Under the pieces are notes generated by a model, which was not told the origin of the DNA, did not search any database, and saw only the letters and a program-made list of their open reading frames with translations. From positions 62,001-126,000 of the forward strand of contig CALNHX010002965.1 of NCBI GenBank assembly GCA_940337035.1: a stretch of 64,000 bases of DNA, given 5' to 3'. The translations under genes were made by a program, and so were the position numbers. Positions 54,181-64,000 of this stretch are shown in pieces. The stretch comes from Agriotes lineatus. Its lineage: Eukaryota > Arthropoda > Insecta > Coleoptera > Elateridae. Each line of letters starts with the position of its first letter. Position 1 is the first letter of the stretch.

Positions 54181-55455
54181 TTTCGCAGATGGTCACGTCA
54201 TACGGTTTTATTTTCCATGGCTAACCCTTATGAAATTTATTTTTGAACACATGGTATAAGGAGGGTTTCATCCGAATCTCAAGGTTTCGACACCGTTTCT
54301 CCGGACTACGGGCTTTGCTATAATTTGTCCGGGGTACACTAATTTTGTAATGTCTAAAATTTATTTTACCATAAATAAGCTATCTCTTTAAATAACGCAG
54401 CTTAAAATAGGCTAAACTTATTTTGTATGTTTAATTAGCATAACTATAATAGAATAAAGGTTAGATTTTAGCAATATGAAATTAGATATCAGAAGAAAGT
54501 TAATTTGAAGGGGTTTGCAAAAATACAAATATACAGGGCGCTCCAATTTAAAAAATAGAAATTATTAAATTTGCAAATTTCGAGCACTTCGTGCTCATAT
54601 GCACTCGTAACGTAATTCACAAAAAAACGTTTTTCCTATTCAATTCTTTTCTCTTACGTAAATCAGCCGCCTGAAATTAAGTATTTTTTAAATAAAATCG
54701 CTATTTCTAAAACGGTTAACTTTAGACCATACAACTTTATACGCTTCCCCATAAAACAAGAATAGACAACTGCAGGTGCGAACCATTTTGAGTGCGTGAA
54801 ATTAACTTTGCGGCGCGGCGCTATTAAACGCTCGTAATTCAATAAGGTACTCTCTTATGCATAGTGTATAACTACTTTGTGTATTTGTTTCCATGTAGGT
54901 ACCTTTTTCTTTGTGTGTTCCTGTTTATTTACAGATTATATGTATTCATTGTAGAGTGTTGGGATTTTTCTTGTCATTAATGTTGGCATTGGTAGTACTG
55001 TATTTCAGGGGTTAACGTGTTGACCTCAGCAATATTATCTTTCCCATGGCTGCTCTGACGATGTAAAAAGAGTCTCATAGCACACCGACTGATTAAGTTA
55101 GCGAACCCAGGGCATTTTAAAGTAATAATTCAGTAGGTGTAGAGCTCAAAGGAAGAGGCCGCGTTACACGGTTGATACATTTTAGTATTATTATTATTAC
55201 TACTTACCGGCACTCTACATGCACCCTGATTGAAGTATGTTTTTCTTTAATGCTTTTAGCATTTCATCTTTTGAGTGCTCGCTTGCTTTGATTATGCCGT
55301 CTATACCTTTGCCTACCACCACACACTTCCCTTCACTAAGTAGTTTATTACAGTAAAAACAAACGTTTTCTATTATTGTCACCAATTTATATCAATAACA
55401 TCACAAAAAACCGTGCGAGTACAAGTTACACAGTAATGCAAGTGCACTCTGCAGT
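54181..55455. other. upstream of CAD, mostly unassigned
   Basis: No gene. Bases 54534-54760 are one arm of the CAGGGTGG foldback family (TACAGGGCGCTCC, TCAATTCTTTTCTCTTACGT, AAATCAGCCGCCTGAAATTA). Confidence 0.45.
54534..54760 (-). repeat. solo arm related to the 47463-53407 foldback
   Basis: Shares ATCAGCCGCCTGAAA, ATTCAATT-TTTTCT and the AAAACGGTTAAC / AAAACAGTTGAGG-type phrase with 53085-53290. Confidence 0.6.
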
Positions 55456-56234
55456 GGTTTGCGAAAAGTTCGTTCCCCACATTTCGTTCCCCACATTTCG
55501 TACTCCACATTTCGTTCCCGGGATATTTCGTCTCCCCACATCTCGTACCCGGAAACTTCGTTCCCGAGCGAGCTCAATTTGTCTCCTAGATTACAGGGTG
55601 TTGAAAAACGAGTGCAGCGATCGGAATACAGTTAAAAAATGAAAGATATTTTAATTAATTTATTTATTATAATAAACTTATAAGAACAAAATAAATTGTA
55701 TTTATTAAAAATGACGGGTTAATCCTTTTCCTGATATTTTGTATAGGGCCATAATTTCTCATTCTGAACAACTTTTCTCAGTAATATTTTGCTGTATCAT
55801 AAACAAAACGGGTAGGTTACCCGAAAAGAAAATAGTTTTTGCTTAACTGTCAAGGCCGACTTGTTTTTGAAAAACTGAAAATTTTCTTAAAATTCTTTAC
55901 AAACCAAGCAGAAATTTTAATTCCTATAACATTTTTATATAAAACTAAAAATAAAATTTAATTTCATCTTGTAAACTCAATCCGGGGACATACTGTATAT
56001 AGTTCTTATAAGTTTATTATAATAATTAAATAATTTAAAATATATTTCATTTTTCTAACTGCATCCGATTGCTGCACTCGTTTTTCAACACCCTGTAATC
56101 TAGGAGACAAATTGAGCTCGCTCGGGAACGTGGTTTCCGAGTACGAGGTGTGGGGAGACGAAATATCCCGGGGACGAAATGTGGGGTACGAAATGTGGGG
56201 AACGAAATGTGGGGAACGAACTGTCTGTATCCCG
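55456..56234. mobile_element. MITE with array-type TIRs, family 3 (779 bp, TSD TCTGCAGT)
   Basis: The left arm has GTTCGTTCCCCACATTTCGT iterated, then CGGGATATTTCGTCTCCCC and GAGCGAGCTCAATTTGTCTC, then ACAGGGTGTTGAAAAACGAG. The right arm is the inverse of all of it. Total arm length is about 200 bases. A perfect 8-bp repeat TCTGCAGT lies at 55448-55455 and 56235-56242; the outermost 15 bases of the two ends match only loosely. No coding. Confidence 0.82.
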
Positions 56235-56242
56235 TCTGCAGT

Positions 56243-56669
56243 AGACAGGCACCGATTTATAGTTTAGCGACGTTGCCACGCCCTTCGATCATTCCGCGGT
56301 AAGCAGAATTTGTCAAAATACATAATAAATTTCAATTAATAGAATATGAACTCAGTTGGTAATTACCATTATATGTGTTATTATTAAGGAAACAACTTTT
56401 TTTATTTTTCTTTTGTCAAAAATTACATGAAGCCGGCATATTTCGCTTTAGGACTTTTGGTATGTTGTTCAGCACACTAATATAAAATATTCCTACCGAT
56501 TTTTAGATTAACATTATTTATTTCTATGTTTTGGTGAAATTTAATCTAATATGGCTGGGCTATAAACACCATACGATTTGATGCAGGAATCATGCCACAT
56601 GTGTTCCAAGCATTGGAAGCAATGCGCAAAAGTATGAATTCTAAAGATGGATAAGTATATGTAATTAGT
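56243..56669. other. no feature recognised
   Basis: AT-rich spacer. Confidence 0.4.
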
Positions 56670-57740
56670 TTACCAAAGTACTTATATATGTATCTGGTTT
56701 TAGAAGATCTACTTCCGCCTGAACAAGTTCTATTCACGAAAAACAGAAACTGCTGTGATCAAGCCTTGACGCTGACTAGTCATATTGAGGCCGGTTTTCA
56801 AAATCGTCTTAAGACTGGAGTAGTTTTTGTAACCCTCACTGCAGCTTATGATGCTGTGTGGAAGGACAAAATTTAGAATACTAAATAAGTAATAACCAGA
56901 AGGCTCTGCGCTGTCTCCGTTTAAAGAAACGACCTCGCTTTCGCCTTTCAAAATAAAGATTTTGGAGAAATAGAGCTTTCACGCTATATAAAGATAATGT
57001 GTGTCAATATTTCAAAATATGGTAATTATGTGGAAATGTATTAAACACAGAAGTTTCATCTCAATAATAATCAGAAGAACAAAACACTTCAAGTCTATTT
57101 TGATGTAACCTTGATAAAGCATATTTTTTAAACATATCCATATGTAACCTTGGACAGTTCACTAGATACGAACAACATATTGAAAATGTCAGACATATAA
57201 TCAAAACAAGAAGCAACATTTTAAATAAGTTAGCAGGAACGAATTAGGGTGTCCATAATAACTAATGGTATAGCTGGAAGCAAAAATGGGATAAATGTCA
57301 ATTAAGTCCCGATATGAATCCATTTTACTTAAATTTACAGAATCTACCACCAAACAAGTTAAAATCTCGAAAACCTATGTGGAGCGAAGAATTTGTTAGT
57401 CAGACTTTTTCTGCAAGTGAAGAATGGAAGATGAAATGGCCAAGTGCAGATGCTAAATGATGATCTTAATGAAAGGTTCTTGGATTTGACCTTCTCAGAT
57501 AAATGTGGAGTACTATTAAACGTCTTAGAACAGGCCATGGATGCTGCAATAACATGCTGTTTAAATGGGATATAACACCTAATCCGCCTTGTTATTATGG
57601 TGATATGGAAACAATTGAGCATATAGTAGAAGACTGTGTCGCCACACAATTGGAAGGAAGATGATCAGCAATTCGTCAAATTACTCCATATTCTCTGAAT
57701 TGGTTATTCACCCTGAAACCATTGCACATGTTACGTCAAT
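56670..57740 (+). pseudogene. decayed non-LTR retrotransposon RT fragment
   Basis: 56688-56876 has PPEQVLFTKNRNCCDQALTL and GFQNRLKTGVVFVTLTAAYD (RT motifs 1-A, with the catalytic Asp of VDLTAAYD replaced by Thr). The stretch 57150-57720 retains thumb and C-terminal pieces such as IKTRSNILNKLAGTN and WKMKWPSADA in several frames with stops. The segment with the FADD box is lost. Jockey/CR1-like group by look. Confidence 0.6.
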
Positions 57741-57876
57741 AACGGTATGTCCAGATTCTTTTTGGGTTTTACCTTGGGCCATGAAGCAAATTCTTTACCG
57801 TTTTACTATATTTTTCAGCCTCTGAGATGGAACGGAAGACTACTAGTTTTAACCTGTAACTTCATACGATTATATA

Positions 57877-58799
57877 ACAGGTGGCGCAAAAGTAATCACC
57901 CTATCGGAACATGCTCTCATTTTTGCAAATGGCATCTTATGTCATCGCGACTTTGACATTCGTGAAGCAAACAGGAGCAGAATACACATAGACAAACCAT
58001 GGATCGCTATACTCCTCAAAAACGCGAAATAATTTGTGTCAATGTTTTTGACAAATAATCGGTCAGTGCTTTTGGCTCCACGTGAAATTTGTTGTCGATT
58101 CCCTGGTCGTGTGGCATCAAATGTGCAAACACTGTGGCATTTAGCCACTCGCCTCGAGGAGACTGGCTCAATACGGGACAGTTTCAGACGTGGCCAGCCC
58201 CGAAGTAGCCGTTCGGTCGAGAATATCGCTGCTGTGGCTGCAGATGTCCAAGAGGACCCTCAAACATCCACCAGACGACGGGCCACGCACTTGGGCATCG
58301 GTAGACGGTCTTTACAGCGAATTTTGGTGAAAAACTTAAAGATGTTCTCTTATAAGTGCAACCGCACACACAGCATGAACGACAGTGGATATTCTGAAGC
58401 AAGCTTTTCTCGACCGGTTCATCTATCGTTTTGGAGATCTGCACTGGCTCGCAAGATCGCCCGATTTGACCGTTTCAGACTTCTTTCTGTGGGGTTTTCT
58501 GAAGTCACGGGTCTATACGTACAAGCCACAGACCTTGGTGGCCTTAAAAGAAAACATCTGACTAGAAGTGGAGAATCAATCACCAGAAGTTTTGAGAAAA
58601 GTCACGAAAAATGCTGTGAAACGAGCCCGAATTTTTATCAACTCTGGCGGTGTCTACTTGACCGATACTGTCTTCGAGACTTAATGGAAAAAAAATTAAA
58701 CGTCTAAATAAACATAATCAACAAACAGAACCAATTCTTTTCATTTACAAACAAAGTTACTGCCTTAGGAAATCGAGTGAGGACTTTTGCGCCACCTTG
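57877..58799 (+). mobile_element. internally deleted mariner-like element
   Basis: Ends AGGTGGCGCAAAAGTAATCA and the inverse (GGACTTTTGCGCCACCT), with TA flanks. About 0.9 kb, shorter than a full mariner because the catalytic middle is missing. Confidence 0.85.
58000..58684 (+). pseudogene. mariner-like transposase, deleted
   Basis: The 5' part encodes the DNA-binding region (NRSVLLAPREICCRFPGRVA, SFRRGQPRSSRSVENIAAVA, STRRRATHLGIGRRSLQRIL). After about 58345 the frame jumps to the end of the catalytic domain in another frame: SPDLTVSDFFLWGFLKSRVY (third acidic position) and VKRARIFINSGGVYLTDTVF. The first two catalytic Asp are absent. Confidence 0.8.
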
Positions 58800-58909
58800 T
58801 ATAAACATATATGTACCTACATGCAATAATAAAATGTTCGATATTTATGTTTTTCGAAATTTCCTAATTGCTGTATTTTAATGATTATTATTTAAAAAAT
58901 ATTTCATGT

Positions 58910-58990
58910 TATCAGCAAATTTAAACATCTGTATCTTCATCGGGTACAGATTTTTGAGTTTGACCATAGCATTAAGTATAAGCACACAGG
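58910..58990 (-). repeat. SINE 3' tail fragment
   Basis: Reverse-complement match to 39797-39870 (TAGCATTAAGTATAAGCAC, TCTGTATCTTCATCGGGTA). Confidence 0.6.
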
Positions 58991-59288
58991 ATTTTGTTCG
59001 TTATAAATTTCGAATTTGCCGCTAGTTGGTTTAGTTGCTCTTCCAAACACCAGAGGCGCTGTAAACGTCGACAAAGGCTAACATGGGCGTAAGGTATCTA
59101 TAAAAGTTTAGTAATTTGTGATCTTAGCATTAAGTATAAGCAACAATTGTGTGCATTTTGTTCTTTATAATTTTCTAAATTGCTGCTCGTTGGTTTAATT
59201 GAGCTTCTAAACACCAGAGGCGCTGTTAAGATCGAAAAAAGCTAACATGTGCGTAAGAGATCTATAAAAGTTTAGTAATTTGTGGTAT
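58966..59288 (+). repeat. tandem duplication, about 160-bp unit
   Basis: Two diverged units starting TAGCATTAAGTATAAGCA (58966, 59126), both containing AACACCAGAGGCGCTGT and CTATAAAAGTTTAGTAATTT. Confidence 0.8.
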
Positions 59289-59401
59289 TAACACTATTCA
59301 GTGTAGTAATAATGTTGCTAATGGTTTCCATAGATTTATGGATTCATATGAAAAAATTTACTATTATATAAGACAAACCGCTAAACTTCGTGCAGTTTAG
59401 G

Positions 59402-60565
59402 CACGGCCTGCTGAATTGTGTGACAAACCTCACTTTATACGGCCTGGGCATATGTGAAGTTTCGCGATTTTCCGCAGGGCGTTGTATACCCACGAAATTT
59501 CAAATTTTTCAATGTAACGTCAGTTACCACAATATTTATTAGTTTCCTGCTAGTTTTTTTTTTATTTCCTTATTTACGTTATTTACGTTCACAGTTTAAT
59601 TTGTTGATTCAGTTATTCGTTTTCATACTTTTCATTGATTTCGATTTGGTTTGGTGTTGTTAAAATGGAAAGCGGTTCTGCATAATGTACGTGTAAAAGG
59701 TGTTGTATTGCAACCTACAAATATACAGATTGGAGAAGATCATGAATTTCCCTCAAATCAAGTTTTACGATGGAAATGGTTTCAAAACTAAATTTAAATT
59801 ATGGTACAGATCCTTCACACCTAACAATTTCGATTTTCCATTTTTATTGAAATACAGATAAACAGTAACAACTACAAGAATGAAATAATTTGTAGTTTGT
59901 ATTTTGAAGAAAATTGTTTGCGAGTAACATCTGGGCGAAGACTATTAATCACACTGCAGTGCCTGCACTTTTAATTACTACATTTACAGATGGGGGTCCA
60001 ATAAAACAAAGAACTTTTGAATTTTAATTTTAAAATCTTACAACAGTTAATTACACATAAACTACAACCTTACAATAGCATACAGAACAAAATACTTCAT
60101 AACTATTACCACCTAGTAACATCTTCCCAATTTATACGAATACGATTATATGCATATCACATTCTACTTTAGAAAGAATGTGTGCGCTATTCTTGAAAAT
60201 ACCTGACTGAAAATGTTACTTTGTCTTCAACTACGAAATCTTGGAACTCAACATCCCTCTCAAGAGCAATTTTAAAACTATAAATCTCTAAAATATACGT
60301 ACACGGCAGTGTAAATAGACTACACCATTCATATTTACATTAAATTCAAAACAATAGGTCCTTATTCTACTGATACTGCATTTGAAGAATCAGTTTTAAA
60401 ACACGTATTTGCCATGACAGCCGATGTCATTTAAATGTCATCGTGGGTATGTGGCGCCAAAACAGCCAAAATTAGCATTTTCTCAGAACTGAAAACAACA
60501 ATGAATTTCAAAAAAATGCCCAGTTCGTATAAAGTGACGTTTGTCACACTATTCAACAGGCCGTG
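59402..60565. mobile_element. CACGGCC TIR element with THAP-like remnant
   Basis: CACGGCCTGCTGAATTGTGT (59402 onward) is inverted at 60546-60565, and the match continues through GACAAAC-TCACTTTATACG, about 48 bases. The interior encodes a partial THAP-like domain at about 59738-60025. No clear target duplication; a P-like or other THAP-carrying transposon is possible. Confidence 0.6.
59735..60025 (+). pseudogene. THAP-like zinc-finger remnant
   Basis: One frame gives EDHEFPSNQVLRWKWFQN (the F-x-FP and W positions of THAP). About 100 bases later a frame gives IICSLYFEENCLRVTSG (CSLHFEEsCF position), then after a frame change NHTAVPALL (the AVPTLF-type end). The N-terminal Cys pair is not convincing. 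Several stops; not functional. Confidence 0.4.
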
Positions 60566-60785
60566 AGCTTAGGTGAATTCACCGCGTTTAATTCGGGCAT
60601 ATTTTGCTTTATGTCAGCCAGGACGACGATCTGTTATTTCAAAATTATGTGTGAAGTCAACAAAATTCACATTTTCTGACTACTTTCCACTTAACTTTAT
60701 ATACATGGTACAGGTTGGCAGTGTACACTATATAAATAAACCTATATGTGATTTTGGTAGGGTATGTCAGATGCGACTATGGTAT

Positions 60786-61296
60786 TGTTACGTTTTTACA
60801 ATCAGGCTATTTAAAAATTATACGACGCTTCTAGTTTTAAACGTTTATTTACAATGATTAAGTATTATTATTTACAAACACAAGAATTATGAAGCAGAAC
60901 ACAAATTACTTATAACTACAGACACTATTTCTAACAACGATAGGGTAATTATTTATTTATTCACAACTTAAACATTAAGGATTTATCTGGTTATTTATCT
61001 GTTATTTATTTCACTACGGTTCGTTTATCACGCGCGCTTCGAGTCTGATGGGAGAACTGATGAGAACTCCGGCGGCCGTGTATTTATATTCGGGTAATTT
61101 CCTTCGAGATCCATCCAGACCTCGCTCGACCTTTCTGGGAACCGCATGACGCACCCATCGCACCGGGCTCCAAGGACGCTGACGTCACGCCTCTGCACCT
61201 GGGGTCCAAGGTTGCAAGGTCGTTTCTCGAGGCTCCAGAATAATCGGGGCACTGTGTCATAATTCCGGGGCAATGACCGGCAGCAGGATCGTCACA
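60786..61296 (+). mobile_element. solo LTR (TSD GTAT)
   Basis: Begins TGTTACGTTTTTACAATCAG, ends GGATCGTCACA; GTAT duplicated at 60782-60785 and 61297-61300. The AT-rich 5' half and GC-rich 3' half (from about 61025) give an asymmetric unit, unlike a TIR transposon. A Ty3/gypsy-type LTR is likely from TG...CA and a 4-bp target. Confidence 0.75.
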
Positions 61297-61300
61297 GTAT

Positions 61301-62365
61301 AAATACACATTGAAATTCTTGATGGATTGTATAAATTGGAAGTTGTTCATTGAGCAGGATCGTTTTAAATTTATTTTGAAATACAGTTGAACTTATTGGT
61401 TTCATAATATTATTGTAGTGCTTATACAACATTTTACTATACAATGCGAAAAAGAACGGATGAAAATGTGCTATAATTAAATGGCACTCTCACCAGACCT
61501 CGGTCACACAAGTTCAGTTCATTTGTTTCTGTACAATAGGTTAATTTTTCTATAAATATAGTGGGGATGCAATTAATATTATATAACGATAAAAAAATCA
61601 GCGCGTAAGTAGCTCCTGTTCTTCATTCTTAAGCTAAAGGGCACTCTGAAGCTTATGCGAAATTCTTTCATGCTTGCGTATACCATGGTTTAAATTATGT
61701 TCATACTGAAATGGATGACACAAATCAATACTTGGAACTATATTAACGTATTATATTGCGTTATCTATGGCTGCGCTTGAGCTCCTGGTATTTTACACAT
61801 GATACTTCTGCTATGCAGAGTGTAGAATCGCTTCGTGCACCGTAGACATTTTAAATATTTAAAAACTGGAGATTAGAGAAGAATAAACCACTTCCAGAAA
61901 CTTATTTTAATTTGCAATGGATGAAATAATTCAAATGTGTTCAGCATTTTGTCTTTTCATCTGAGATGTAAAATACTGTAACTCAAATTTTCGGCATCGT
62001 TGATGACTTAGTAGATACAGATGTACTTTTGTTTACAATTCAATTCTTATAGATGGTAGGTGCTAAGAATATAAGAGGTCGTGAACATTTTGCTACTCTT
62101 GTTCATTATGTAAAAGATGGCAAACCTTGAAGTGTATGTTATGTATCAAAACTACGAATGAATCTTTTAGCAGAATCGACTTTGAATGCCCTCCAGGAAA
62201 TTAGAATATAATTTTAAAATAATTTCCTAAGCCACTGTTAAATTGATTCTCATATATTTATGAGTGGAAATAAAGCAATAATTAAGTTTTAATTAAAAAA
62301 AAATGTAAAGGGGTTTACACGATACTTTCCTCGCGAGAATTACATCAATTTGCAAATAAAGAAAA
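61301..62365. other. no feature recognised
   Basis: AT-rich, no open frame of note. Confidence 0.4.
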
Positions 62366-62366
62366 T

Positions 62367-62487
62367 CAGTCGCTGGGATTCGAACTCCGCGCTCCCAGGA
62401 GAGGGTTATTGACGTTTCTAATGCAATTTCTAGTCCACCGCTTGGTTTTCCGATTGCTGCCGCTTGTGCCACTGTGACACGACCATA
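62367..62487 (-). mobile_element. tRNA-like SINE head (Ser-like)
   Basis: On the minus strand: A-box-like GTGGCACAAGCGG, GTGGACTAGAAATTGCATT (resembles a tRNA-Ser anticodon stem with AGA) and B box GAGTTCGAATCCCAGCGAC. Spacing between boxes is too long for a plain tRNA, so a SINE or tRNA pseudogene is favoured. Confidence 0.45.
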
Positions 62488-62995
62488 GTCGAATTATACG
62501 CATTTCTGCTGGGTTATAAAGACGCCATACTATTCTGTCCCATTTATGATGTTCACTTGTTCACCTTGTATCTGTTGAGTCTCATTTTTGTCAAGGGTAA
62601 AGCCTGAGCTATGTGCAAATTATTACTTTTTATCTATTTCTCAATTGAAGCAAAAATAAACAAATTAAAAATTTTTAAGGTGCTCACCCTGTATATATTT
62701 GTTCGAAATTTGCGCGGTTGCTTGCCAGGTAGACAAATCGTTTTAGAGTTATACCGGCAAAAGACAGCCAGGCAGACACACAAACACAAATATTGAAAAC
62801 CTGTTTTTCGTCATCCAGCGACCCTGAAACGTGAAGATCTGCACAAATCTCGGAAGGTGACTTTTTCGCGATTACAATACTTCCTTCGTCTTTCAGACGA
62901 GAGAAGTAAAAATAAGTTGCATAGTAAATATATGTTTATACTTCCCATCAGTTACAAACGTTTTGAAATAAACAAAAATCTACAATTTTGCTTGT
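62488..62995. other. no gene; spacer before the PNPO-like 3' end
   Basis: Contains a CACCCTGTATATAT phrase near 62687; nothing else recognised. Confidence 0.4.
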
Positions 62996-63001
62996 TTTAT
63001 T
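62996..63001 (-). terminator. polyadenylation signal AATAAA, PNPO-like gene
   Basis: TTTATT on the plus strand, 101 bases after the stop codon of the minus-strand gene. Confidence 0.55.
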
Positions 63002-63101
63002 TGTGATCGCATTTATAACTCTCAGATAACTCACAACTGAGTTATAAAAAATATTACCATTCCTTCTAACGAGAGATCTAAAACTACTTTTCCTACAGCA
63101 A

Positions 63102-63225
63102 CTAAGCAGCCACATGAACAAATTTCCATTCATTCCCAGCTTTTGTAAAAACCACCCTGTCTCCAATGTGCGTATTCCAGGCGAAGTAAAATTCCATTCG
63201 CTCCGGGACAATGCGGTACCCTGTG
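63102..63225 (-). CDS. PNPO-like last exon
   Basis: Acceptor CCATGCAG. TGYRIVPERMEFYFAWNTHI, GDRVVF, WKFVHVAA, stop TAG at 63102-63104. The canonical C-terminal RLAP is replaced by HVAA. Confidence 0.8.
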
Positions 63226-64000
63226 CTGCATGGATAATTAATATTTTCAACAGAACTGCACATTAAAAACTTACTAATGATTCGGCATCGTTATCGCATT
63301 TTGATTGTTTAAAACATCACTTAAAAGAGCATCATGCTGCTTTTTCAGATCGTCCCAAACAACTTCCCGTCCCTGGTGGCAAATGGCGGATCTAATCTTA
63401 CAGAAGAGCTTCTCTGCATCAAATACACTTCGAAGCTTATCAGTGCTTAATTCCAGGGCTTTCCCTTCGATTCGTACCTAAGGCAAAATTGAAAAGGTAA
63501 TATTTTAATTATTTTTTAGATAATACTTTTCGAACTTGCTTGACTATCACTTTCTCATCTTTTTTATAGTTCCATAGGAAAGTTCCAGCAACTTGAGGGT
63601 TTTCCGCCTGCAAATCGTTATTTTAACCAAAAGTGAATAACAGATTGTAGTAGTACTTACTATGTTCTGTGCTTTTTGGCTTAGTTTGGTTGTGACGAAA
63701 GTGAATCCATTCTCACTGAACTCCTTCACTAGAATGTTCCGATTACTGACTTTACCATTCCTGCGAATATACTTGCGTTAAAACAAAAGTGTGGCCAGAG
63801 TCACATGTGTTCGAGATGTAATTTAATAAAATTTTGAATGGAAACTTACTATATTTATTAAAAATTCTGCCGGTATTTTAACAATTATCGATAATTTAAT
63901 TATCAAGATACTTAATGGCAAAAGATATGATTAAGATATGTCATATTAGGTAATTAAACAATCCAAGAAATTTACTCACTTAGCTGCTGTGGCTAAGCAC
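63102..64000 (-). CDS. pyridoxamine-5'-phosphate-oxidase-like protein, 3' part of gene
   Basis: Five coding pieces in phase: 63980-64000 (continues past the edge), 63661-63760, 63536-63607, 63275-63477, 63102-63225. The protein reads CLATAAKNGKVSNRNILVKE, FTFVTTKLSQKAQNI, AENPQVAGTFLWNY, VRIEGKALELSTDKL, KIRSAICHQGREVVWDDLKK and, finally, YRIVPERMEFYF with DRVVF. This is the split-barrel FMN oxidoreductase fold of PNPO, which makes PLP from PNP/PMP. FMN-contact positions (R-x-x-L-V-K, S/K, Q-V-R-x-E-G) are kept. The PLP-binding C-terminal motif EFWQGQxxRLHDR reads MEFYFAWNTHIGDR, so the Arg and His of RLHDR are lost. A divergent paralogue or non-canonical activity is likely. Confidence 0.8.
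63275..63477 (-). CDS. PNPO-like exon d
   Basis: Acceptor TTGCCTTAG. VRIEGKALELSTDKLRSVFD, KIRSAICHQGREVVWDDLKK, ending NHY with donor ATTA|GTAAGT, phase 2. Confidence 0.8.
63536..63607 (-). CDS. PNPO-like exon c
   Basis: Acceptor GATTTGCAG. AENPQVAGTFLWNYKKDEKV then IVKQ. The donor is either CAA|GTTCGA (63536, giving KQ-VRIEG, the family sequence) or AAA|GTATTA nine bases on (63527, giving KQVRK-VRIEG). Confidence 0.7.
63661..63760 (-). CDS. PNPO-like exon b
   Basis: Acceptor TATTCGCAG. NGKVSNRNILVKEFSENG through SQKAQNI; donor ATA|GTAAGT. Confidence 0.8.
63980..64000 (-). CDS. PNPO-like exon a (partial, cut by window edge)
   Basis: CLATAA + split Lys codon, donor GCTAA|GTGAGT. Matches the AMCLATA segment of PNPO. 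Confidence 0.65.
   Translation of the reverse strand: MLSHSS

Noticed and set aside
55376..55642. 88-codon plus-strand frame
   Set aside because: Reads through the iterated TTCGTTCCCCACA array of the family 3 TIR.
61057..61075. CTGATGAG, hammerhead-ribozyme core look-alike
   Set aside because: No GAAA box or stems at the required spacing.
61028..61350. minus-strand frames of 81-88 codons
   Set aside because: They lie in the GC-rich half of the solo LTR and match no protein.

Overview
The window is insect nuclear DNA, AT-rich, with split genes, short GT-AG introns (50-60 bp) beside very long ones, and a heavy load of class I and class II transposons. Protein content and TE types (RTE, copia, mariner, hAT, Harbinger-like MITEs) fit a holometabolous insect, perhaps a beetle; the species cannot be fixed from the sequence alone.

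Four host genes are visible. (1) CAD (Drosophila rudimentary), minus strand, complete: 11 coding exons from 53896 down to 8744. I joined them by splice sites; the phases agree throughout and the sum is 2,225 codons plus stop. It encodes glutaminase/CPSase II, dihydroorotase and aspartate transcarbamoylase, the first three steps of UMP synthesis. (2) A Mab-21/NTase-fold protein (833 codons, 4 coding exons, plus strand, 18571-22132) nested antisense inside CAD intron 7. (3) The last two exons of a single-pass membrane protein (7755-8120, plus), convergent with the CAD 3' end. (4) The 3' part of a pyridoxamine-phosphate-oxidase-like gene (63102 to the right edge, minus strand), with small exons and a changed C-terminal motif.

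Layout: 1-2518 RTE retrotransposon with two frameshifts; 2998-3020 assembly gap; 3045-7754 repeats and probable intron of the membrane-protein gene; 8744-53896 CAD. CAD intron 9 holds a 1.3-kb composite MITE (9501-10797). Intron 7 holds the Mab-21 gene and a foldback element (14402-17236), which itself carries a degenerate gene, a hAT MITE and, inside that, a Harbinger-type MITE. Intron 1 is about 27 kb and is a stack of nested elements: a Tc1-like element (30914-35014) hit by a hAT MITE and by an intact mariner; an LTR with two identical-sense ends (35097-35491); two MITEs; a copia remnant (about 36964-41350); a hAT (42144-45982); and a 5.9-kb foldback (47463-53407) interrupted by a 3.6-kb element whose terminal inverted repeats are tandem arrays.

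Right of the CAD promoter (54 kb onward) lie another array-TIR element (55456-56234), non-LTR and mariner remnants, a THAP-like element, a solo LTR, a tRNA-derived SINE and the PNPO-like gene. The most unusual theme is three sequence-unrelated transposons (4351, 48581, 55456) whose inverted termini are all built of short iterated units, each flanked by a roughly 8-bp target duplication.
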